The position numbers were made by a program, and so were the translations under genes. The notes under the pieces are model-generated. The model was given only the letters and a program-made list of their open reading frames with translations. It was not told where the DNA came from and made no database searches. From NCBI GenBank assembly GCA_947594935.1, contig CANQEM010000013.1, forward strand, positions 1 to 42,104: a stretch of 42,104 bases of DNA. The letters run 5' to 3'. This DNA comes from an uncultured Clostridia bacterium. Its GTDB lineage: Bacteria; Bacillota; Clostridia; TANB77; CAG-508. The stretch's first letter is position 1. Each line of letters opens with the position of its first letter. Shown one piece after another: positions 7,103-15,900 of the stretch.

Positions 7103-9020
7103 ACCAGAAGAAGTAGAGATATTAAGGAAAAAAACAATAAAAGAATTGATAGCACCATCTGGAATTGACGCATCAAAAATTGACCATATAGAAATCATTT
7201 CAAACATCACAAAATATGCAAGAAGCTTCTTTATATCAACACTTCCACGTATGTGTACTTTCCCAGAATTATTCAGAGACCTATACTTTTTTGGAGATAT
7301 GAACACATCAATATATATTACGCCAATACCAGAATCAAGATCACAAAACGAATTAAATAAAGTAATAAACGAACTAGAAACAGAAAGAATAGTTGCAGCA
7401 GATAGAGGAAACATCAACAGAGAAAGCAATTTAACACAAAAAAGATTTGAAGCAGAGCAATTAAGAGACGAAATTGCAGCAGGATTTAACAAAATGTATG
7501 AAGCCTCAGTTATAGCAACACTATTTACATACAACTTACAAGACATGGAACGTCTAACAAAACTACTAGCAACAGAAATGTCAAAAACACTAGTATCAAT
7601 AAAAAGCGCATGGGGAGTTCAAGAAGAAGCATTTAGATCAAATATGCCACTTATGAACGACCAACTAAAAAAGACACACTCTTTTGATAGCCGTTCAATG
7701 GGAACAGTATTCCCATTTACAACATCAGATGTGGGACATCCAACAGGTATTCCCCTAGGGTTTAATGGACAAACAGGAACACCAATTTTATTTGATAACT
7801 TTTCACCAACACTTGCAAACTACAATATGGTTATATTTGCAAAGTCTGGTGCTGGTAAATCAGTAACAATGAAAACGCTTATATCTAGGTCATCAGTACT
7901 TATGGGAATAGAAAGCTTAGCGCTAGATGCCGAAGGCGAGTACACAATAGTTGCTGAAAGCTTAGGTGGAATCAATGTTGTAATAAGCCCAAATTCAGGA
8001 ACAATTATAAATCTATTTGATATAGAACCAGAAAGAGTTAGAGATGAAATTACAGGTAGAGAAAAAATCGTTTTAAATGTAGAAAATAAAGTAGAAGACG
8101 TTACACAGGCGTTACTTACAATGGCAAGAGGTAGTACAAGAAGTACAGAAGTAAACGAATTAACAAAACAAGTTATAGCAGAATCAGTTGCAGAAGAATA
8201 TGAAAGCTTAGGAATTACAAGTGATCCAAACAGCTTATACCGTGAAGGCTCAATGATTCAAACAGGCAACAGATTATATAGCGATAAAAAAGAAATGCCA
8301 ACAATAGGCAGCTGGTATAAAAGAATAGGCAGAAAAGCAGCAATGAACGATAATGATGACTATCGTTTCCATTACAGTTATTTACTAAAAGTTATGAAAC
8401 AATATATTAGAGAATATAACGGACAAATGGCGTATTTTGATGGACAATCAACATTTGAATTATTAGATGGAGCACCATTTATAAACTTAGACATATCTCA
8501 ACTAGAAGAAAGATTTGCAAGACCACTTGCACAGCAAATATTACTTTCTTGGATATGGGAAAAATATGTTAAGAAAAATAGTGAAGATAGAACAAAAGCA
8601 AAACAAAAAAGGGTGTTAGTTGATGAAGCATGGATGTTGCTTCCATACCCAGAAGCCGTAGACTTCTTGAACAAAATGGCAAGACGTGCCAGAAAAAGAA
8701 ATGTTTCTCTTGCGATTATATCTCAAAGATTCCAAGACTTCTATGAGAACCCAGAAGCACAAGCAGTTTTAACATCATCAGATACAAAACTATTTTTAGC
8801 ACAAGATAAATCTGAAATTCAATATGTACAAGAAGTATTCAAACTTAGTGATGGTGAAGCGGGATTTCTAGTAAATTGCGCAGTTGGTGAAGGATTGTTG
8901 AAAGTTGGTGGAGATACAGCCATTTTACAAATCACACCAACAGCAAAAGAATTCCAATTTGTAGAAACAAACTTAAACAAAATGATAAGATTACAAAAGA
9001 TGTCAGGTAAACAGCGATGA
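7047..9020 (+). CDS. virB4: VirB4 family T4SS ATPase
   Basis: AAAGGAGG ahead of ATG 7047 fixes the start (657 residues) inside the end of the previous gene; the tracked start 11 codons upstream has no such site. The N-terminal domain (about 40-230) contains the VirB4/CagE-type region. Walker A is AKSGAGKS (about 265-272) and Walker B is RVLVDEAWMLL (about 522-532), followed by ARRARKRNVSLAIISQ, typical of VirB4 and the HerA/FtsK-like superfamily. It is the only secretion ATPase in the locus: no VirB11 (normal for Gram-positive systems) and no VirD4-type coupling ATPase are present. It should act as a cytoplasmic hexamer at the base of the channel formed by the PrgI, VirB6 and VirB8-like products. 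Confidence 0.92.
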   Translation: MKKLTKKQQQEPEEVQNNRPEEVEILRKKTIKELIAPSGIDASKIDHIEIISNITKYARSFFISTLPRMCTFPELFRDLYFFGDMNTSIYITPIPESRSQNELNKVINELETERIVAADRGNINRESNLTQKRFEAEQLRDEIAAGFNKMYEASVIATLFTYNLQDMERLTKLLATEMSKTLVSIKSAWGVQEEAFRSNMPLMNDQLKKTHSFDSRSMGTVFPFTTSDVGHPTGIPLGFNGQTGTPILFDNFSPTLANYNMVIFAKSGAGKSVTMKTLISRSSVLMGIESLALDAEGEYTIVAESLGGINVVISPNSGTIINLFDIEPERVRDEITGREKIVLNVENKVEDVTQALLTMARGSTRSTEVNELTKQVIAESVAEEYESLGITSDPNSLYREGSMIQTGNRLYSDKKEMPTIGSWYKRIGRKAAMNDNDDYRFHYSYLLKVMKQYIREYNGQMAYFDGQSTFELLDGAPFINLDISQLEERFARPLAQQILLSWIWEKYVKKNSEDRTKAKQKRVLVDEAWMLLPYPEAVDFLNKMARRARKRNVSLAIISQRFQDFYENPEAQAVLTSSDTKLFLAQDKSEIQYVQEVFKLSDGEAGFLVNCAVGEGLLKVGGDTAILQITPTAKEFQFVETNLNKMIRLQKMSGKQR

Positions 9021-9040
9021 AATAAGGAAGGAGAAATAGA

Positions 9041-9319
9041 ATGAGATTATTTACAAATAAAAATGCAACACAAAAGATAACAATCGTTTTGTTAATAGTA
9101 ATTCTTTTTAACTTTCTTGTGCCAATTCGCGTACAAGCAGGAGACATAGGTGGAGACTTACTAAAAGAATTAGTAAAACTATTTGTAGCATTAGGTGATA
9201 TTGTAAATGGTATTATGAACAAATTTATGCTTGGAACAACCAAAATGTACAGTTCATCCATACTCTCCATAACAGACCAAGACTTAATAGCCAACTTAAA
9301 TGCAACGCGGTACATATAA
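9041..9319 (+). CDS. VirB6/TrsL-like protein, N-terminal piece (split by frameshift)
   Basis: This 92-residue frame starts behind AAGGAAGGAG. It encodes a signal peptide (about 12-33, cleavage near VQA-G) and a second hydrophobic stretch (LVKLFVALGDIVNGIMNKF), the usual beginning of Firmicutes VirB6/TrsL-like proteins. The frame closes at ...ATRYI, while the next frame (+1) opens 20 bases earlier and continues directly into the mature domain. Skipping one base near the rare codon CGG (9308-9310) would join the two as ...NAT-GTYNSTTG. I read the pair as one gene, either broken or shifted, not as an independent small protein. Confidence 0.6.
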   Translation: MRLFTNKNATQKITIVLLIVILFNFLVPIRVQAGDIGGDLLKELVKLFVALGDIVNGIMNKFMLGTTKMYSSSILSITDQDLIANLNATRYI

Positions 9320-11960
9320 CTCAACAACAGGCAAAATAGATGGTGGTTCAAGCTTAGCGTGGAACCAAGAAGCGGTTGATGCAGGGGTAGGAGTACTTAA
9401 AGAATTTGACGAAGATGACTTATTTGAAGCAGCAGGATGGTTTGGAGATAATCTACAAATTCCGAACATCATGTATTGCCCTGAAAACATCTTTGCAAAT
9501 AAAATAGCCATGTTAGATGTTAACTTTGTTAACCCAAATCTATATACACCAGTTGAAGAAAGTGTAGGAGGATCACCAACAGAAGATTCAGAGAAAGCAG
9601 CAGAATCAATAGTTACAAGAACAGAAGGAGACTCAAAGTCATTAAGAACAATAATAGCAAGTTGGTATAAAGCATTTAGAAATATTGCTATTGTAGGACT
9701 TTTAATTGTTCTAGTATATATAGGAATTAGAATTTTAATAAGCTCTACATCATCAGACAAAGCAAAATACAAAGAAAACTTACAAGACTGGTTTGTTGCA
9801 TTGTGCCTAGTATTCTTTATACACTATATTATGGCAGCAATTTTATCTGTCACAGAAAGTATTACAGACATGTTAGATGACGCATGTAGCCCATATATTT
9901 GGGTAGATGCTTCAAAAGCAAGAGAAAATGATATGATTAATGATGATTGGCTTTCAGGAGATTCAACAGGCGTTACAGGAGGAATAAGATTTAGAACAAC
10001 AATTACTGGATATATAAGATTTATGACACAAGTGGATGACACAGGTGATAGTATATCATATAGTATCATGTTCTTTGCATTAACAATATTTACGGTTATG
10101 TTCACAATATCATATATTAAGAGGTTCTTATATGTAGCATTCTTTACAATGATTGCACCACTGGTAGCATTAACATATCCATTAGATAAAATTCGAGATG
10201 GAAAAGCGCAAGCATTTAATATGTGGTTTAAAGAATATATGATGAATGTAATCATACAACCCGTACACTATTTACTATTTTCAGTATTTATAGGTAGCTC
10301 AATGGATTTAGCAGCTAATAACCCAATATATGCAATAATTGCAATAGGATTCTTCTTACCAGCAGAAAAATATATCAAGAAACTATTCGGACTAGATAAA
10401 CCAGCAACATCTAGCGGACTTGGAGAAGTTGCAGGTGGAGCATTAGCATTGAAGGGAATGACAAGTTTAGTTGGTCAGTTCACAAGTAAAAAAGGTGGAA
10501 ACGGCAAAAATGGTAGAGATGGACAAGATGCAAGTAGAGTTAGAAGAAGAGGAATTGACCCAGCAGCAGAGCCTACAAGAATGAGAGATACTTTAACAGA
10601 AGGACAATTAGGTGAAAACCCACCACCAAGAGGTGGCGGCGGAAACGGCGGAGGCGGGGCACCACAACCGCCACAACAACCACAACCATTACCAGAAGGA
10701 TCAGGCGGAGGAGATAACCCACCAGATGGTGGAGATGGAACTCCACCAGACACACCACCAGGTGGCGGAGGAGGAACTCCACCATTACCAGATGGGCAAA
10801 CAAGAGATGACATTGATGGTGTTATAGATGACATAGCAGCAGCAAATTATTATAATAACATATTAAATAACGAAGGTGGAGAAACATTCCAAAATCATAC
10901 AGAGCAAAATACACAACAAAATACAGAGCAAAACACAATAGATAGAGAACAAGCCATGGTTAGAGAACGTGTTGCTGATGCAACTGCACAAGCAGCAAGA
11001 GAAGCAGCCGGTGGAAATGGAGGCGGAGCACCAGGTGGAGGAACCCCACCATTACCACCACCAGAGGTGGCACAAACGCCTGAAGGCAGACGAACCCTAA
11101 GACAATGGGGACATGACTTAGTTGGACCAAACGGACCAAACTGGGCAAGAGGCGGACGTGAAATAATCGGAAAGAAAATGAGAACCCTAAAAAATACAGT
11201 AGGAACACCATTTATGGCAGGGCACAGAGCTGATACAGCAACAAGAGTAGCTAAATTTACAGCTAGACATGGAGCAAGACTTGCAGGTGCAGCCCTAGGA
11301 GCAGCAACACTGGGAACTGTTGCTGCAGGAGCAGCCTTAACAATGAATGATCCATCAAAAGGATTTTCATCAGCATTAGGAGCAGCAGGTTTAGGAGCTA
11401 GCACAGGTGGAAGAATTGGTGGAGCAGCAGGTAAAGGAATTCCAGAAACAGTAGAACATATTATTAAAAGTGATATAGACACATATCGTCGTGCAACAAT
11501 GAGTTCAGATGATTATAAAAGAGCAGGACAAGAAGTAGCAGATAGAGAATGGAGAAGAGATCCTAAAAATTATGAATATTTACGTAATAAAGCACACATG
11601 AGTGATAGAGAAGCAAGAGATTTCTTAAACGGAAATACGGATGACGGAAGATATTTACAAAGATTACGTAAAGAAACTGGAATAGAAGATATTTCAATTC
11701 TACAAAGAACAATTAAACGTGTTAATGAAAAAGGTTACACAAAGGACTATGGTGTTCATCTTGCAAATCTAGCAAACAATACATCAGCAGAATTTGGCTA
11801 TAAAGAAAGAAATGATATTGCTACAAACCTACAAAACAGAGAAGGAATAAACCTTGCAGCTACAAACAGAGTAATAAAAGATATGATGTTTGTAAAAGAT
11901 TTACAATTTGATGAAGATTCAGATTTAATAAATCCACCAGAACAAGATGAAAACGCATAA
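9300..11960 (+). CDS. VirB6/TrsL-like polytopic channel subunit, main piece
   Basis: This 886-residue frame starts at an ATG with no ribosome site and lacks a signal sequence, although its first 115 residues should lie outside the membrane. It therefore needs the preceding fragment. Six hydrophobic helices run from about 120 to 360 (including NIAIVGLLIVLVYIGIRILI and YVAFFTMIAPLVALTYPL), the VirB6/TrbL pattern. They are followed by a Pro/Gly-rich, collagen-like linker (about 435-500 and 570-590), Gln/Asn/Thr repeats (EQNTQQNTEQNT), an Ala/Gly-rich hydrophobic stretch (about 660-715) and a charged helical C-terminus. VirB6-type proteins form the inner-membrane channel. The long low-complexity cytoplasmic tail exceeds the usual family core. 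Confidence 0.78.
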   Translation: MQRGTYNSTTGKIDGGSSLAWNQEAVDAGVGVLKEFDEDDLFEAAGWFGDNLQIPNIMYCPENIFANKIAMLDVNFVNPNLYTPVEESVGGSPTEDSEKAAESIVTRTEGDSKSLRTIIASWYKAFRNIAIVGLLIVLVYIGIRILISSTSSDKAKYKENLQDWFVALCLVFFIHYIMAAILSVTESITDMLDDACSPYIWVDASKARENDMINDDWLSGDSTGVTGGIRFRTTITGYIRFMTQVDDTGDSISYSIMFFALTIFTVMFTISYIKRFLYVAFFTMIAPLVALTYPLDKIRDGKAQAFNMWFKEYMMNVIIQPVHYLLFSVFIGSSMDLAANNPIYAIIAIGFFLPAEKYIKKLFGLDKPATSSGLGEVAGGALALKGMTSLVGQFTSKKGGNGKNGRDGQDASRVRRRGIDPAAEPTRMRDTLTEGQLGENPPPRGGGGNGGGGAPQPPQQPQPLPEGSGGGDNPPDGGDGTPPDTPPGGGGGTPPLPDGQTRDDIDGVIDDIAAANYYNNILNNEGGETFQNHTEQNTQQNTEQNTIDREQAMVRERVADATAQAAREAAGGNGGGAPGGGTPPLPPPEVAQTPEGRRTLRQWGHDLVGPNGPNWARGGREIIGKKMRTLKNTVGTPFMAGHRADTATRVAKFTARHGARLAGAALGAATLGTVAAGAALTMNDPSKGFSSALGAAGLGASTGGRIGGAAGKGIPETVEHIIKSDIDTYRRATMSSDDYKRAGQEVADREWRRDPKNYEYLRNKAHMSDREARDFLNGNTDDGRYLQRLRKETGIEDISILQRTIKRVNEKGYTKDYGVHLANLANNTSAEFGYKERNDIATNLQNREGINLAATNRVIKDMMFVKDLQFDEDSDLINPPEQDENA

Positions 11961-11977
11961 AAAAGGAGGAATTGACT

Positions 11978-12907
11978 TTGGGAAAGATATTTCGTTTTTA
12001 CAATCAAAATAGGCTGGCAGTCTGGGTACTGGCTGCCGGAGCCCTATTTGTTATACTAGTAATATATACTTTAAACTCTTTAAGTAAAGAACAAAACAAA
12101 AAAGAACAAGAATTAGCACAAAATGGAGAATCTGTTCAAATAAAAGATGAAAATTATGAAAACCAAAGCCAATCTATGGTATCAGAAGACGATGTCCCAA
12201 GTAGCTATCAAAAAAGCCTGGGAAGTGTTATTGATAACTTTTTAAACTATTGTAAAAACCATGAGCCTGAAAAGGCTTATGGTTTGTTAACACAGGAATG
12301 CAGAGACTTAATGTACCCAACAGAAGAATTATTTATAGATCAATACTATAAACCAAAATTTTCAACAGAAAAAACATACAAATTTCAATCATGGAGCTCA
12401 ACAGACGTATATATTTATTTAGTCAAAATTTATCCAAATATGTTAATAACAGCAGAAGGAAGTAATCAAAACTATATTCAAGAATATATAACAGCAAGAA
12501 AAGAAAATGACACATATAAAGTAAATGTAAATGGACTGGTAGGAGTGTCACATAGAGATGGATCTACTATAAAAAATGATGTAGGAATATCAGTTGAAAG
12601 TACCGAAATTTATATGGATTACGAAATAGCCAATATAGTTATAGAAAACAATTCTGCAAATGACATTATATTAGACACAAATGAAAGAACAGATGGTACA
12701 TATTTAGAAGATAAAAATGGAGTAAAATATGAAGCACGACTATATGAAAATTTTGAAGAAGACTTAACTATAAAACAAGATGAAGTGAAAGAATTAAAAA
12801 TCAAATATAGTCATCCATATCAGGCAGGAAATAGAACAGCAAAATATGTATTTTCAAATATAAAATTTAATGACAGTCTAACAGATGAAATAATGGTAGA
12901 AATATAA
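11978..12907 (+). CDS. VirB8-like T4SS protein with NTF2-type and C-terminal beta domain
   Basis: The start is TTG 11978, because AGGAGG (11964-11969) lies 8 bases before it; the tracked TTG at 11972 is only 2 bases away. The 309-residue product has a short basic N-terminus, one transmembrane helix (about 13-32), a linker, and an extracellular domain (about 75-185) with the alternating helix-strand pattern of NTF2-like VirB8/TcpC periplasmic domains (VIDNFLNYCKNHEPEKAYGLLT). A beta-rich C-terminal portion (about 190-309, IANIVIENNSANDI) looks like a DUF4352-type immunoglobulin fold. VirB8-like proteins bridge the membrane channel to the cell wall. Assignment rests on topology and position, not a strong motif. 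Confidence 0.68.
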   Translation: MGKIFRFYNQNRLAVWVLAAGALFVILVIYTLNSLSKEQNKKEQELAQNGESVQIKDENYENQSQSMVSEDDVPSSYQKSLGSVIDNFLNYCKNHEPEKAYGLLTQECRDLMYPTEELFIDQYYKPKFSTEKTYKFQSWSSTDVYIYLVKIYPNMLITAEGSNQNYIQEYITARKENDTYKVNVNGLVGVSHRDGSTIKNDVGISVESTEIYMDYEIANIVIENNSANDIILDTNERTDGTYLEDKNGVKYEARLYENFEEDLTIKQDEVKELKIKYSHPYQAGNRTAKYVFSNIKFNDSLTDEIMVEI

Positions 12908-12962
12908 AAAGGTATAATTCTTTATCCACTAGACTTGTACCTTAGAAAGGAAGGTAGCCAAT

Positions 12963-15900
12963 ATGCCGAATCTTAAAAATATATTTGGACAAAATAATAA
13001 AGAAGAAGCAAATGATGATGAAGAGATGATGCAAAAAGCTGGTTCGGCAGCAAAAAATGCAATAAACACATCCAAGAAAACAGTAAAAGGAATATACAAA
13101 TTTGCAAAATGGCTTGCAGCAGCACCTATTGCTGTTAAAGTAGTTTTATTTGCTGTAATTTTCATTACTGTTGCAGGTTTTTTCTATGATATCATGCACT
13201 GGGTAACAGACCGTGACAGTGGAGAAAACAACCCAGAAACAATGTACGACATGTTTGTTTCAAAAAACGATAGACTAAGTGATATTATAACAATTGCAGG
13301 CAATGAAGAAAATGGATACTATTTAGCTTTCAAACAAGGTGTAGAAGATAGAATTGAAGAAATTGCCAAAGAATATTCTAAACCAGATACACAAACCTTT
13401 ACAAACGAGGTTACAGAATATGGCGAAGATGGAGAAGTATCAGAAGAAGTAGTAGATAAAGAATTATTATTAAATATGATAAAAGCAGAACTATATACTC
13501 AATATCCAGACTTAGGTGGAGCGATAGGAGGGGAATCAAATATCAGCTTAGGGCAAGAGACAGAAGAAAAGTATAAAGACGGAAAAATGGATATACCAGA
13601 TATAGAGCAAACAGCAGATGATGCAGGTTTAAGTGCAGCAACAGCAGCAGTATTATCATATTTAACAGAAGAAGATGTAAAAGAAAAAGATTTAATAGAT
13701 TGGAGCAAAGAAATAGAATTTGACTCTAAAAGTCCAGCAGAAGCATTTATCCAGCAAGCAGCAAGGAACTGGCAAGCAGGAACAGTCAAAAAAATAACAA
13801 GTAGATTATCTGTTGGAGATGCCCTAGAAAACGGAAGACCAGTTATAGCGTATGTAAAAGCAGGCGAAAATAAACTATTTACAGATAATGCGCAATATAT
13901 AGTTTTAACAGATATAAATAAAAAGAGTTCTGGAACAGTAGTTGATGTAAACAATCCAAATAAAGATAAAACTGATAAAGGTTATTACCTAGACACGGAA
14001 GTTGATACAGTTGCAGAAGCATATTATATATTTGACGCAAAAGCTGCAGTAAAAGAAGGAACAACAACATCAATAACAATAACAAACTCATCAACACCAG
14101 CATCAACAGAAGAAACCACTTCAAAATCAAATACAAAAACATCATCAAATAAAATAACAAGTTTAGATGGATTTGTATTTATTGGAGATTCAATAACCGT
14201 AGGTATGGACAGTGTAATAGACGAAGAAGGAGTTACATTTTTTGCAAAAAGTGCTACTACTGCAACAGACTGGCTTAAAAAAATTCAAGGAAAAAAAGGA
14301 AGTATAGAAATAGATGGCGATTTTCCTAAAAAAGAAGATATAAAAGGAATCAACGTATTTTTAGGAACAAATGGATATGGAAGCACAGTAGATGACATGA
14401 AAAAATTCCTAGACGAACTTCATAAAAAATATCCTGAAACGCCAATTTTTGTAGATGAATTATTACCAGATTTAAAACATGGAGCACCAGAAAGTAGAGA
14501 AAACTTTAAAAAAGAAATTAAAGGTTACTGTAACGGAAAAGGATACTTGAACTATATCGAAGTAGGGTCAGGAGTTACAATGGGAACAAATGACTTCCAC
14601 CCAGCAACAAATGATGACTATAAAAAGCTGTTTGAAAATATAAAAGCAAAAATTGTAGACTCAACAGTTGAAACACAAACAGTTATAACAACTTCACAAG
14701 ATATGAATAAATTACTTATAGGAGAAGACACAGGAAAAGGCTTAGACGGCTTCCAAGGCTCTATCCGTATACGTAGAGTTATGCCAAACAAAGAATTAGC
14801 AGAAATAAAAAATGTAGGAACAGGAGATTTATCTATCACAAACTCAGTTACTGGCTCAATTGCTGGTGACATCAAAAAATACATAGATGATAATGATTTA
14901 GAAGGCAACTGGACAGTATATGTGCAAAACCTAGAAACTGGTGATGTTGAAGCTAACATAAACAGTGGTAGAAAAATGCAGTCAGCAAGTATAATCAAAT
15001 TATTCATAGCTGCAACAGTATATGATGAAAAAGCAGTAGAAAACGGTGTTGTAAGTGAATCAGACGTAAGTAGCATGATTTCTAATAGTGATAATGAAGC
15101 AACAAACAGAATTATAAACGCACTAGGTGGAGGAAATGATGAAGCAGGGTTCACAAAAATCAACAATTATATAAAAGCAAATGGATATTCTGCAAATACT
15201 CAAATAAATAGAATAATGTTTGCAGAAAATCCAAAAGGGGATAACTATACATCAGCAAAAGATGTTGGAAAAATATTAAAAGCAATTTATGAAGGCAAGT
15301 GTGTTAGCAAAGAAGCATCAAATAAAATTCTAGGCTTTATGAAAAATCAAACATATAAGCATAAAATACCAGCAGGTTTACCAGCAGGTGTAGAATCAGC
15401 AAACAAAACCGGAGAATTAGCTACGGTTGAAAATGATGCAGCAATTGTATATAAATCAGGTGCACCATATATTTTAGTTGTATTATCATCTGGTTTAACA
15501 GATACAAGCAGAGCACAAAGAAACATTAAAGAAATATCAACAATTACTTATGATAATGTAGCAACAAAAACATATCAAGATAATGATGATACAGTACAAG
15601 ATACAACAACAGGTGGAGAAGATACAAGTAATGAGAAGCATGTAATTGCAGTTGTAGCAGGCCATGGAAATAAATCAGGCTCAGATAAAGGCTGGTACGA
15701 AACAGGAACACAAGGAAAAACATCTGATGGAAAAACACTATATGAAAGAGATTTAACTAAAAAAGTAGCAGATTATGTAGCAGAAATTTTCAAAGAAAAT
15801 TATCCAAACTTTACTGTTGTAACAGATGGATATTCGAAGAAAAATACAGAAAGATTAGATATTGCAAAGAAAAAAGGTGCAGAAATTTATGTAGGTGTTC

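Noticed and set aside
10475-11482. Long minus-strand frames (119, 76, 195, 83 aa) rich in Pro/Gly opposite the VirB6-like gene
   Set aside because: They mirror the Gly/Pro-rich linker and Ala-rich stretch of the real gene, lack ribosome sites and show no family signal.
14865-15580. Antibiotic-resistance beta-lactamase
   Set aside because: The domain is embedded in a wall hydrolase, and the ExxLN omega-loop motif of class A resistance enzymes is not visible.
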